Assembly: GCA_001602455.1 (NCBI GenBank)
Contig: CP012157.1
Coordinates: 1,297,733-1,361,732, forward strand
DNA length: 64,000 nt
Reading direction: 5' to 3'
Source of the DNA: Betaproteobacteria bacterium UKL13-2
GTDB lineage: Bacteria > Pseudomonadota > Gammaproteobacteria > Burkholderiales > Usitatibacteraceae
This document shows, in pieces, positions 8,501 through 19,100 of this stretch. How positions within the stretch are numbered: position 1 is the stretch's first letter; every line of letters starts with the position of its first letter. The notes below the pieces were generated by a model. The model did not search any database and was not told the DNA's origin. It worked only from the letters and a program-made list of their open reading frames with translations. The translations under genes and the position numbers were made by a program.

Positions 8501-11500
8501 TCGATATCCCGGTTGACCCCGGCCGCGTTGACGGGCTCTTTGTCAAGAAAGAGGCGCTTCGCCCCACGGTTGAGGTGGGCGAGTTTGTTGACTATAAGGT
8601 CACGGTTGCCAACCGTACCGGCAATGACTTAACCCAGACAAATGTCTTGGCCACCGACAATCTTCCGGGTGGCTTTGCCTACATCAGAGGGAGCGCACGC
8701 ATCGACGGCAAGCCTGTTGCCGACCCTCGGGGTAGCGGTGGGCCACGCTTGGTATTTGATTTGGGGCCGCTCAAAGCCGCGCAATTAGTCACATTCACCT
8801 ATCGTGCTCGCGTCGGTGCGGGTGCGCTTCAAGGCGACGGCGTCAATCGGGTGGTCGCCAGCTACCGGGTCGATGGGCAGTCGCAGTACAGCGAATCAAA
8901 CATGGCGTCGGTGAAAGTTCAGGTCGTCGCGGGGGTGTTTACGGACCGGGCGTATGTGGTCGGAAAAGTATTTGCGAATTGCAGTAAAGACGGGTTGCAA
9001 TCTGGTACAGCGCCAGATGGCGAGGCCGCGCTCGGTGTCCCAGGCGTCCCCGGTGTCCGCTTGGTGATGGAGGACGGAACCAGCGCCATGACCGACGCAG
9101 AAGGACGGTTCAGTTTTTACGGTGTCCTACCGAGAACCCACGTTCTGAAAGTTGACCGCAGCACCTTGCCCGACGGTGTGCGTGCGGAGGATTTTGCGCT
9201 GCTCTCTAATCGCAACCTCGGCAAAGGCGACAGCCGTCTGCTCGATCTCAAAAACGGCGAGATGCATCGGGCGAACTTTGCCATCAATTCGTGTACCCCA
9301 GAAACACTTTCGGCCATTGAGAAGCGCCGTCGGGAGGCAGCGAGCCTCGCCACTGAGATCGATGGACGCCTACAGCAGCGTTTGGCAACCGACGCGGTGG
9401 TGCGCCCGCTAGGGGACACAAGGGCGCTGCCGGCGGCGGGCACGATCAGCCAAGTTGGGGCAGCAGGTGCTGCTATGTCGGGTGCTGCGATGTCGGGTGC
9501 TGCGATGTCATTTTCGCAAGGGCTAGGGTCGGGGCCAGGACCTGGGCAAATGCAGCCACCAACACCAACACCAACACCAACACCAACCGAAACACCAACA
9601 CCAACGCCAACACCAACACCAACACCAACACCAACACCAACACCAACACCAACACCAACACCAACACCAACGTCGGCAGGGTCATCACCGACTCCCGCCG
9701 CCGCTCCGTCCAGCATATCCGCCGCCAACGCGGGTGCATCGAATAGCTTCAACACACTGGCTGAGCCCGTCTCGAAGCCTATCGATGATCCCAATAAACC
9801 GGAGCGCAAGCGAGGCGAGGTGGCCGCACCGATTGCGCTGCCTGAGTTTGAGGACGTTCTACCAAACTACGATAACGCGCTCGGGTTTGTCGGCCTCAAC
9901 GACGGCGACATCGTGCCCGTTGCCCAGACCAGAGTCCGCGTTAAGGGAACTGCAGGTTCGACATTCAAGCTGCTCGTGAACGGCGAACCTGTACCCGATT
10001 CTAGGGTTGGTAAGCGCGCAGTCTTGCAAGATAAGCAACTCCAAGGGTGGGAGTACATCGGTGTTGATCTGCAAGCGGGTCTCAATGACCTCGTGGTCAA
10101 ACAGTTTGATCCGTTTGGCAACGTGCGCGGCGAGAAAAAAATACAAATCAAAGCGCCGGGTGATCTCGCGCAAATCGCCGTCACGTTCGACGATAGAGTT
10201 CGGGCGCAAGGCGGCGGAGTCGCCGACGGCCGCACACCGGTGCGGGTGACCGTCAGCCTGAGCGATAAATTGGGCACGCCAGTCACCTATCGTGCGGCGC
10301 TGACCCTATCGACGAACATCGGGCGCTGGAATGTCGTTGACCTAAACCCGACTGAAGCGGGGATTCAGGTGTTTGTTGAAGATGGCAAGGGTGAGTTTAC
10401 GATTCTCCCGCCGTCGGAGCCATCACAAGCCAAGCTCGTGGTTGAGAGTGGTAACGTCAAGTCGGAGACCGCGCTCGACTTCCTGCCCGATCTTCGCGAC
10501 ATGATCGCGGCTGGCGTGATTGAAGGCGTGCTCAATTTGCGCAAGCTCGACAGCCGTGCGCTTCAACCGCCGCGCGAACAAGACAACTTCGAGCGTGAAA
10601 TTTCGCACCTGTCGCAGCAGTGGAATAACGGCAAGAGTGATCGCGGTGTTCGCACCGCGATGTTTATCAAAGGCAAAGTCAAGGGCGAGTATTTGCTCAC
10701 CCTGGCCTACGACTCGGACAAGGACACCAAGGAGAGACTATTCCGCGACATCCAGCCCGATGAGTTCTATCCAATCTACGGCGATTCATCGGTTCGCGCA
10801 TTCGATGCACAATCGACGGGCCGCTTCTACGTTCGGGTTGATCACCGTAAATCCTATCTGCTCTATGGCGACTACAACACCGCCACGCCCTTAGAAAACC
10901 GCCTGCTTTCAAACTACAACCGCTCGCTGACGGGGGTCAAACAACACTACGAAACGAAGCAGGTATCGGCCAATTTTTTTGCCAGCCGCGATTCGACCAA
11001 GCAGGTGATTGATGAATTTGCTGCAAACGGAACGTCAGGCCCATTCACGCTATCGACGGTTAAGGGTTTGGTGAATAGCGAAAAAATCGAAATCCTCGTG
11101 CGCGACCGAAACCGCCCCTTGGTCATTTTGCGTTCGATATCGTTAGCACGTTTTGATGACTATCAGATCGAGCCGCTCACGGGGCGCATCTTGCTCAAGG
11201 CACCGGTTGCATCGCTCGACGAGAACCTGAATCCCCAATCGATACGCGTGACATACGAAGTTGACCAAGCCGGGGCGCAGTTCTGGGTGTCGGGTGCTGA
11301 TGCACAAGTGAAGCTAACGGATCGAATTGAAGTGGGCGGGGTGATCATTGACGACCGCAACCCAGTCGATAAATTCCGCATGATCGGGCTGAACTCAGTC
11401 GCCCAAATTGCGGAGAAGACATTTGTCATTGCTGAAGTCGTTCGCACCACAAGAGAAAGGGTGTTGACGGGGGAAGCGCAGAGCGCAGGCGAAATTGGCG

Positions 11501-13170
11501 GCACTGCCAAGCGCATCGAGATTAAGCATCGCGGTTCGGCGCTTGAGGCGGGGCTGTTTGTGGCAAAGGCGGATACAGGGTTTGATAATCCCAGCGCATC
11601 GATTGGCAAAGGGCGGACGGAAGTAGGCGGCAAACTATCCTATCGCCTTGATGAAAAGACCCGCCTCGTGGGCGAGCTACTCTCGTCGTCGGAAGCGCTG
11701 GCTCACACCAAGCGTGACGGCGTATTGCTGACCATCGAGCGCTCCTTGGGGGCTGGCCTACGGGTGGAAGCAGGGGTGCGACACGCACGCGATAATCAGC
11801 CAACGGCTGCGCCGGGTAATGCAGGTAACACGGGCAACACAGGCAACACAGGCAATGGCAGCACCAGAGCTATCGCGCCCAAACAAGAAGTCACGACCGT
11901 ACGCACACGACTCACGGGTGAGATTCCGACCATCAAGGGCTTAAGCGGCTACGCAGAAGCCGAAGTGGATGTCGAGGATTCACAGCGCAAGATTCTCGCC
12001 GTTGGTGGCGACTATCAGTTGCCCGGTAAAGGTCGTTTGTACGCACGCCATGAGTTTATTTCGTCGATCACAGGCCCGTATGGCTTGAGTAACCAGCAAC
12101 GTCAAAACGCCACCGTGGTTGGGGTAAACACCGACTACATGAAAGACGGAAACTTGTTCAGTGAATACCGTATTCGCGACGCCATTTCAGGCGGGGATGC
12201 CGAAGCCGCGCTTGGGCTGCGAAATACCTGGAGAGTATCCGACGGCATCAACTTACAAACAGGATTTGAGCGAGTACACGCGCTATCCGGTTTGGGTACC
12301 GCAGAGTCCACGGCGCTTACCTTTGGGCTGGAATACACCGCCAACCCGCTGTGGAAAGGTTCATCGCGCCTTGAGATCCGCGACGGCAAAACGCAAGATT
12401 CGATCCTTTCCACCTTGGCCATTGCGACTAAACTGGGCAGGGATTGGACATTCCTCGGTCGTAATACCTACTCGTTGATTAAAAACAAAGGCCAAGCCAA
12501 CGGTGAGAACAAACAAGAACGACTGCAATTTGGGCTTGCCTACCGCGATACCGAAACCGATCAGTGGAACGCCCTCGCAAAGGTCGAACACCGTGCGGAG
12601 CTTGACACCACGCAACCGGCCCTTGTGCTCAAACGCAGTGTTGATCTCATTTCACTCCACGCCAACTGGCAACCCGTGAAACCATTCACCTTCTCAGGGC
12701 GCTATGCAGCGAAACGTGTGAGCGACGCCTCGAACGGACTCACATCCAAAACCAATACGCAGTTGGTCGGCACACGGGCGATTTGGGAAGTTGCGCCACG
12801 TTGGGATATCTCGCTCAACACCTCGACCATGTTCACGCAAGGCAAAACCTCGAAACAATATGGCTTAGGTGTTGAGCTTGGCTTTATGGTGATGGAAAAC
12901 TTGTGGCTCTCAGCGGGCTACAACTGGTTTGGCTACAAAGACCAAGACTTGACCGGGGGCGACTACACCAACAAGGGCGCATTTGTCCGCCTGCGATACA
13001 AGTTTGATGAAGACCTATTCCGTGCAAAATCAAAACCTGCCAAGGCTGAATTGGCGACACCAGCGACTGGCGCCCCAACCACGGGAGCGCCGCTTGCCAC
13101 ACCGCTTACCGCGCCCGTGGCCGTTCCGGATGCCAGCCTGGAGCGTGCCGCCACCTCACCAGTACAATGA
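5503..13170 (+). CDS. giant DUF11/SdrD-like protein with C-terminal outer-membrane barrel (2555 aa)
   Basis: The N-terminal export region has several possible starts (ATG 5503, ATG 5557); none has a strong ribosome-binding site, so the start is uncertain. Approximate domain order: Ig-type DUF7933/DUF11 units at 186-320, 335-480, 486-610 and 616-745; a further beta domain at 748-870; a carboxypeptidase-regulatory/SdrD-B-like domain near 881-1000; DUF11 at 1009-1140; a second SdrD-B-like domain at 1148-1230; a Pro-Thr linker at 1353-1391; two more Ig or Big_1-like domains from 1456; and from about 1696 to 2500 a run of amphipathic strands with aromatic girdles. The last strand is AFVRLRYKF, as in outer-membrane barrels, followed by an Ala/Pro tail. 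It probably sits in the outer membrane with its Ig domains exposed. Its stop overlaps the start of the next giant gene. Confidence 0.75.
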   Translation: MQIRNVTFACVARFTRPSMGLGQLTLNLPRSLISRVFALAMVATMWATMQATMWAKCRVRAVWLAAMVALCAAQVAATQVAAAQGVATQVTAHGVTAQGVTPRVPTATKTVAGAVITNIAYSTQVADGVTSSSVSNEVLAVVGCPAPNAGHAKAGSSSPSAKSSAKSSAKSSAKDDAAVCPPPTLAPAVTKSYSLYDIAPGGTTQLKFTIQNITDNPAQSAIGFTDTLPAALKLSAGATATISGAGCTGSVTLGSSTTSTTPATITLSNMAMALGTSQCAVTVDRVTNVTGQLNASCAANPTSFTNGAANLTGLSNLKNMVTPQCVTVTDPDNPAWRLTLEKTTSPSEGYSPSGPYAVRLNAINQGGADAKKTNVALNDTLPSGMVVVAGSLRIIVAGRTIVAASNASSESLGDRTVTYLYSDSQVSVSLSRLDASEQISVLFDVNIASGLSKDSILNNTATATYLNSVAGSMSTSSNTVPFRVIGALGVGVVGQTIATADPGQDLSFSNTITNQGNLPDAYDITLAGSTFPAGTQIRLFDSDGITPLTDSNGNGVSDTGQIAPGASKTVIVRVTLPNALAVGGPYRVTKTARSIRSAAIVASDNDVLLAIARKCALVVESVPGGQANVAGAVGYFLVLSNTGNCVENISGASVTSNPSGVAKAYLNTASSSAGVVAGVAESGHPDASTPISLLPGEFASYLLEVTVPASAKLGDTITTVFSLSGVGGVPKSGKTTLKDAVDVTRTISYRQTTTITASGTNPANDVIATFIDADSRRPTFFGFIGQTLFVRANASSCNANPNLIEQRTVVLTGPNGEREELIARETGVNTGIFDTSIPVRLAPSFAGDSLLQGNAYDTFLVEIVGCGGRIANSVTLIDPNGVVFDSRSKRPVAGATVRLVNAIGGACTPALAGVRMLDKGTLLPAKNPALTGTDGRFEFPLVEPGDYCLQVQPPNGYVWASGVAYNQLPRVRNIHATGPTSGGSYGGAFRVGPDMGPVVVDIPVDPGRVDGLFVKKEALRPTVEVGEFVDYKVTVANRTGNDLTQTNVLATDNLPGGFAYIRGSARIDGKPVADPRGSGGPRLVFDLGPLKAAQLVTFTYRARVGAGALQGDGVNRVVASYRVDGQSQYSESNMASVKVQVVAGVFTDRAYVVGKVFANCSKDGLQSGTAPDGEAALGVPGVPGVRLVMEDGTSAMTDAEGRFSFYGVLPRTHVLKVDRSTLPDGVRAEDFALLSNRNLGKGDSRLLDLKNGEMHRANFAINSCTPETLSAIEKRRREAASLATEIDGRLQQRLATDAVVRPLGDTRALPAAGTISQVGAAGAAMSGAAMSGAAMSFSQGLGSGPGPGQMQPPTPTPTPTPTETPTPTPTPTPTPTPTPTPTPTPTPTPTSAGSSPTPAAAPSSISAANAGASNSFNTLAEPVSKPIDDPNKPERKRGEVAAPIALPEFEDVLPNYDNALGFVGLNDGDIVPVAQTRVRVKGTAGSTFKLLVNGEPVPDSRVGKRAVLQDKQLQGWEYIGVDLQAGLNDLVVKQFDPFGNVRGEKKIQIKAPGDLAQIAVTFDDRVRAQGGGVADGRTPVRVTVSLSDKLGTPVTYRAALTLSTNIGRWNVVDLNPTEAGIQVFVEDGKGEFTILPPSEPSQAKLVVESGNVKSETALDFLPDLRDMIAAGVIEGVLNLRKLDSRALQPPREQDNFEREISHLSQQWNNGKSDRGVRTAMFIKGKVKGEYLLTLAYDSDKDTKERLFRDIQPDEFYPIYGDSSVRAFDAQSTGRFYVRVDHRKSYLLYGDYNTATPLENRLLSNYNRSLTGVKQHYETKQVSANFFASRDSTKQVIDEFAANGTSGPFTLSTVKGLVNSEKIEILVRDRNRPLVILRSISLARFDDYQIEPLTGRILLKAPVASLDENLNPQSIRVTYEVDQAGAQFWVSGADAQVKLTDRIEVGGVIIDDRNPVDKFRMIGLNSVAQIAEKTFVIAEVVRTTRERVLTGEAQSAGEIGGTAKRIEIKHRGSALEAGLFVAKADTGFDNPSASIGKGRTEVGGKLSYRLDEKTRLVGELLSSSEALAHTKRDGVLLTIERSLGAGLRVEAGVRHARDNQPTAAPGNAGNTGNTGNTGNGSTRAIAPKQEVTTVRTRLTGEIPTIKGLSGYAEAEVDVEDSQRKILAVGGDYQLPGKGRLYARHEFISSITGPYGLSNQQRQNATVVGVNTDYMKDGNLFSEYRIRDAISGGDAEAALGLRNTWRVSDGINLQTGFERVHALSGLGTAESTALTFGLEYTANPLWKGSSRLEIRDGKTQDSILSTLAIATKLGRDWTFLGRNTYSLIKNKGQANGENKQERLQFGLAYRDTETDQWNALAKVEHRAELDTTQPALVLKRSVDLISLHANWQPVKPFTFSGRYAAKRVSDASNGLTSKTNTQLVGTRAIWEVAPRWDISLNTSTMFTQGKTSKQYGLGVELGFMVMENLWLSAGYNWFGYKDQDLTGGDYTNKGAFVRLRYKFDEDLFRAKSKPAKAELATPATGAPTTGAPLATPLTAPVAVPDASLERAATSPVQ
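5985..6025 (+). repeat. in-frame 12-bp tandem repeat (Lys-Ser-Ser-Ala)
   Basis: Three to four copies of a 12-base unit (AAATCATCGGCT) encode KSSA repeats just after the export region of the barrel protein. The unit is a multiple of three, so copy-number change would alter linker length without a frameshift. Confidence 0.8.
9558..9671 (+). repeat. hexanucleotide microsatellite encoding the Pro-Thr linker
   Basis: About 19 copies of the 6-base unit CCAACA, interrupted by a GAAACA variant and a few CCAACG variants, encode (Pro-Thr)n between the exposed domains and the barrel region. The hexamer keeps frame when copies are gained or lost. It is very likely length-variable between strains. Confidence 0.9.
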
Positions 13171-16100
13171 TGACGGTGTACCCGAAAAAAATGTCTCGCC
13201 AGTCCAACCAGCGCATCAATCAGCTCGGGCACCTGCTTTTGCAGGTGGGTGCGCTCGTGCGCCGTGGCGGGACTTTTTGCACCAGGATCGCCTCTGCGGC
13301 GAAGGCAGGTCGGTACGCACTGCTTGCCTGCGCGTTCACCGCGTTCACCACGTTCACCACGCTCTTTGGCGCAACGGCGCAGGCGCAGGTGACAATGACT
13401 GGGTTGAAGGTTACGTCGCCCATCTTAACTGGGCAACCCGCAACGTTTGAAGTTAACTTTACTAATCCCCCCGGTAGTAGCAAAACCGTTTCTTTCACCT
13501 ACACCTTTCCCGCCGGCGTGGTCATTGCGGCAACGCCGGATGTAGCCAATCCATGTGATCCCGCTTTCCCGGGTCTAACAAGTGGCTCTTTCACAGCGCC
13601 CCCTGGGGGTAGCACTTTGACAGTGACCAACTTCACTGTTGGGGGCGGGTACCAGTGTCAAATACGAGTCAATGTCACCAGCGCCACACCAGCAACGTAT
13701 TCGCTACTCGTGTCCGCTCTCACGGCCACGAGCGGCTTTACCATTAGCGGGACTGCGACCGGTGCCTCATTGGTGGTGAATGGACGACCGACGTTAACGA
13801 AAGCCTTTAGTCCGACGACCATTGGGGTGGGGTCGCCCTCGACCTTGACCTTCACCATCACCAATCCAGCGTCGGTCGGTGCGGCGAGTGGCCTTACCTT
13901 TACCGACACTTTCCCGACTGGCATGGTGATTGCGGCCACACCGAACGTGGTTAATAGCTGCGGCGGGTCACCGACCATTACCGCCACGGCGGGGGCTGGA
14001 TCGATAGTGGTGGGAGGCACGGGGGTGAATGCGGCGGCGGGGCCCTCGACGTGTACGGTCACCGTTCAGGTGACCAGTCAGACGGCGGGGTTTTACCTCA
14101 ACGGGGCGGGGCAGATGGCGACCTCGACCAACCTGTTCAACGGGGTGACCAATCAGATCTTGACCGTGACCCAAGCGGGTTTGACGGCGGCCTTTAATCC
14201 CACGAGCATTGGTCAGGGCGAGACCTCGACCTTGACCTTTACCTTGACTAACGGGGCAGGCAACCCGGCGCAAAGTGGCATTAACTTCACCAACAGTTTA
14301 CCGACGGGGGTGACGGTGGCGGCATCGCCGAGTATCGCGTCCACCTGTCCGAGTGGTGTAGGCGCGGTAGCGGCCACCGGTGGAGCTAGCAGCATTACGG
14401 TGACGGGCGCATCGATGAGTGCCGGGCAGGCGACGTGTACGATTTCAGTGCCAGTGACCAGTCGCGTGGTGGGAACATACACCAACACCGCCGCCAGATT
14501 CTCTAGCCTAGCGCGCGTGACCAATAATGTTGTGGACACCACATTAACCGTCACCGCGAAGCCAACATTGACCAAAACCATCCGTAGCACTGCTAACAAC
14601 TCGGTTGGAGGGGTGGGGCTAAACGCAAACTTGACATGGACTATTGTCCTGCCGAGTGGTTTTTCGACCATTTCCGGCATTAGCTTCAACGACACGTTGC
14701 CGACTGGCATGGTGATTGCGACGCCGTTAGCCATCGCGGCAGACTGTAATAGCCCAACGGTAACGGCGACGGCGGGTGGGACGACGATTGCGGTGTCGGA
14801 CGTATTAGCCATTGCAGGTCGAACGTGTGGTATCACTGTGCAAGTTGTACCGGCGATTGAGGCGCCGGCAACATATCCGAGCCTAGCGTCAACCATCGCG
14901 AATTTGACGTCAACTATCTTCAATGGGTCGGTCGATGAGACCTATCAGGTGACCCAGGCGGGTTTGACAGCGCTTTTTAGTCCAGCGACCATTGGTCAGG
15001 GCGACACCTCGACCTTGACCTATACCTTGACTAACGGGGCAGGCAACCCGGCGCAAAGTGGCATTAACTTCACCAACAACTTACCGACGGGCGTGACAGT
15101 GGCGGGGGCGCCAAGCAATAGCTGCGGCGGGGTAACGACAGTCACGGCTCCGGTTGATGGTGAGACCATTACGGTGACGGCGTCGGTCGGTCAGTGGACT
15201 GACACATGTACGATTTCGGTGCCTGTGAAGAGTGGCGTCGCCGGAGCGTACACCAACACCGCCTCCCGCTTCACGAACCTAGCGCGCGTGACCAATAATG
15301 TTGTGAACCCCACATTAACCGTCACGCCGAAGGTGACCTTGTTCATGAGCTTCGCCCCCACGTTCGTCGCGAAGTCGCAGCCCGCGACGTTGACGTTTGA
15401 GCTGGTTAATGCGGCCGTGTCGATCGGGGGGAGTAATCAAACTGGCGTTGGCTTCACCAACACCTTACCGACAGGCCTAGTGGTCGCGGGGGCGTCAAGC
15501 AATAGCTGCGGCGGGGGGACAGTCACGGCTCCGGTTGATGGTGGGACCATTACGGTGACGGGCGTATCGATCGTTGCTGGGATTAACTGTTTTTTGTTGG
15601 TGCCGGTAAGAAGTATGACGGCGGGGGTGTACCAGAACACGCCGCAGAGCATCACGGCGGTCACGTCTAACGTCTTCAATAACACAACTACCCGAACCCT
15701 GACTGTGTGGGAAGCACCCACCGCCTCAGTTTCGTTTGCAGCGATGAACTTGGCGCTCAACGGGACGACCACGATGACCATCAGCGTCACCAACCCATCA
15801 CCCAATACGGTGGCGATGACAGGGGTGGGGTTCACCAACACCTATCCGTCGGGCTTGACGGGTGCGACCACGGCGACGATAACTGGGACGAACTGTACCG
15901 GGACACTGACGGCGACGTCGGGGAGTTTGGCGCTCACGGGCGGGACGGTTCCACCGAACACGACATGTAGCTACAGTGTGGAGGTGACCGGCACGACGGC
16001 GGGTGCGAACTCAAATAGCGCGGTGACGGTGACGAGTGCCAACGCACCGAGTGCGACGGCGGCCGCAACGACAGTGAATGTCTATGCGCCGCCGACGGTG

Positions 16101-19100
16101 GCCAAGGCTTTCAGTCCGGCGAGCATAGGGGTGGGTGCCACAACGGCGCTCACATATACCTTTACCAATCCTTCGAGCAATCCCGGCAACGTTACAAGTA
16201 TCGCAGTCAGCGACATTTTCCCCACGTCGCCAGGAGCAATGACCTTGTCCAACACGACTGTTGGGGGAAACTGCACTCCTGTGACCGTGCTGAATCAATC
16301 GGGTGGCGCTCTTGCGAGTGGCAATACTGGCGTACAGATTTCGGGGATTAGTTTGAGCGCCGGCCAGAGTTGTACCGTGACGGTTAATGTGACGGCGGGT
16401 ATCGCCGGTAGTTATAACAGCACCACGACGGCCCCGACCGCATCGGCGGCGGCGGGTACTGTTGCCTTGACGGGGGTGGGCGCGGCGGCGAGCGTGCCCT
16501 TAACGGTGGCGGTAGCACCCACCGTCTCAGTTTTGTTCGCGCCGACGAACTTGGCGCTCAACGGGACGACCACGATGACCATCAGCGTCACCAACCCATC
16601 AGCCAATACGGTGGCGATCACAGGGGTGGCGTTCACCAACACCTATCCGTCGGGCTTGACGGGTGCGACCACGGCGCAGATAACTGGGACGAACTGTACC
16701 GGGACACTGACGGCGACGTCGGGGAGTTTGGCGCTCACGGGCGGGACGGTTCCACCGAACACGACATGTAGCTACAGTGTGGTGGTGACCGGCACGACGG
16801 CGGGTGCGAAGTCAAATAGCGTTACGGTGACGAGTGCCAACGCACCGAGTGCGACGGCGGCCGCAACGACAGTGAATGTCTATGCGCCGCCGACGGTGAG
16901 CGCGAGCTTCTCGCCGACGATTATCAATTCTGGCGGCACGACGGATCTGAGCTTGACACTGACAAATCCGGCGGATAACCCCCCGGGTACGCTACAGATG
17001 CAAGTGAACAACACATTCCCGTCGGGCTTGACGTATCAATCTGTCGTCTCTATCTCGCCGACGGATTGCGCGCAGGTGGCGAACCCGATCAACGGCGGGG
17101 CTGGCGTTACCTTCACCACCATCGCCCGTGCGGCGGGCGCGTCGTGTACGCTGGCCGTGAGGACGACCTACACCGGGGTGCCGGGGACAATCACCAACAC
17201 GACCAACCCGCCAGTGTTTGTATCCCCTCCGGTAACAGTAATAGGCACGCCGGCTTCAGCTTCCTTCACGGTGAATACGGTAGCACCCACCGTCTCACGT
17301 TCGTTCGCGCCGACGAACCTGGCGCTCAACGGGACGACCACGATGACCATCAGCGTCACCAACCCATCAGCCAATGCGGTTGCGATGACAGGGGTGGCGT
17401 TCACCAACACCTATCCGTCGGGCTTGACGGGTGCGACCACGGCGACGATAACTGGGACGAACTGTACCGGGACACTGACGGCGACGTCGGGGAGTTTGGC
17501 GCTCACGGGCGGGACGGTTCCACCGAACACGACATGTAGCTACAGTGTGGTGGTGACCGGCACGACGGTGGGTGCGAAGTCAAATAGCGCGGTGACGGTG
17601 ACGAGTGCCAACGCACCGAGTGCGACGGCGGCCGCAACGACAGTGAATGTCTATGCGCCGCCGACGGTGAGCGCGAGCTTCTCGCCGACGAGTATCAATC
17701 CTGGCGGCACGACGGTGCTGAGCTTGACATTGACAAATCCGGCGGGTAACCCGGGTACGCTACCGATCAAAGTGGACAACACATTCCCGTCGGGCTTGAC
17801 GTATCAATCTTTCTCATCTGTAGATCCGGCCGGTTGCTCGCAGACGGTGACCTCGATCAACGACGGGGCTGGCGTTACCTTCACCACCATCGCCCTTGCG
17901 GCGGGCGCGTCGTGCTCGCTGGCCGTGAACACGACCTACACCGGGGTGCCGGGGACATTCACCAACACGACCGACGCGCCGGTGTTTCCATCCGCCCCTA
18001 CGGTAACCGGCACGGCGGCTTCAGCTTCCTTTACGGTGGTGGTAGCACCCACCGTCTCAGTTTTGTTCGCGCCGACGAACCTGGCGCTCAACGGGACGAC
18101 CACGATGACCATCAGCGTCTTCAACCCTAATACGGTTGCGATGACAGGGGTGGCGTTCACCAACACCTATCCGTCGGGCTTGACGGGTGCGACCACGGCG
18201 ACGATAACTGGGACGAACTGTACCGGGACACTGACGGCGACGTCGGGGAGTTTGGCGCTCACGGGCGGGACGGTTCCGCCGAACACGACATGTAGCTACA
18301 GTGTGGTGGTGACCGGCACGACGGCGGGTGCGAAGTCAAATAGCGTTACGGTGACGAGTGCCAACGCACCGAGTGCGACGGCGGCCGCAACGACAGTGAA
18401 TGTCTATGCGCCGCCGACGGTGGCCAAGGCTTTCAGTCCGGCGAGCATAGGGGTGGGTACTACAACGGCGCTCACATATACCTTTACCAATCCTTCGAGC
18501 AATCCCCCCGGCAATGTTACAAGCATCGCAGTCAACGACACTTTCCCCACGTCGCCAGGAGCAATGACCTTGTCCAACACGACTGTTGGGGGAACCTGCA
18601 CTCCTGTGACCGTGTTGAACCAATCGGGTGGCGCTCTTGCGAGTGGCAATACTGGCGTACAGATTTCGGGGATTAGTTTGGGCGCGGGTGCCAGTTGTAC
18701 CGTGAGGGTTAATGTGACGGCGGGTATCGCCGGTAGTTATAACAGCACCACGACGGCCCCGACGGCGTCGGCGGCGGGTACTGTGGCCTTGACGGGGACG
18801 GGCGCGGCGGCGAGCGTGCCCTTAACGGTGGCGGCGGTAGCACCCACCGTCTCAGTCTCGTTCGCACCGACGAACCTGGCGCTCAACGGGACGACCACGA
18901 TGACCATCAGCGTCTTCAACCCTAATGCGGTTGCGATGACAGGGGTGGGGTTCACCAACACCTATCCGTCGGGCTTGACGGGTGCGACCACGGCGCAGAT
19001 AACTGGGACGGGCTGTAGTACCGCCGATACACTAGCGGCGACAACGGGGAGTTTGGCGCTCACGGGCGGGACGGTTCCGCCGAACACGACATGTAGCTAC

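Noticed and set aside
9473-9739. Minus-strand frame encoding long Leu-Val repeats
   Set aside because: It is the antisense of the Pro-Thr hexamer repeat in the barrel gene. Codon structure and similarity support only the plus strand.
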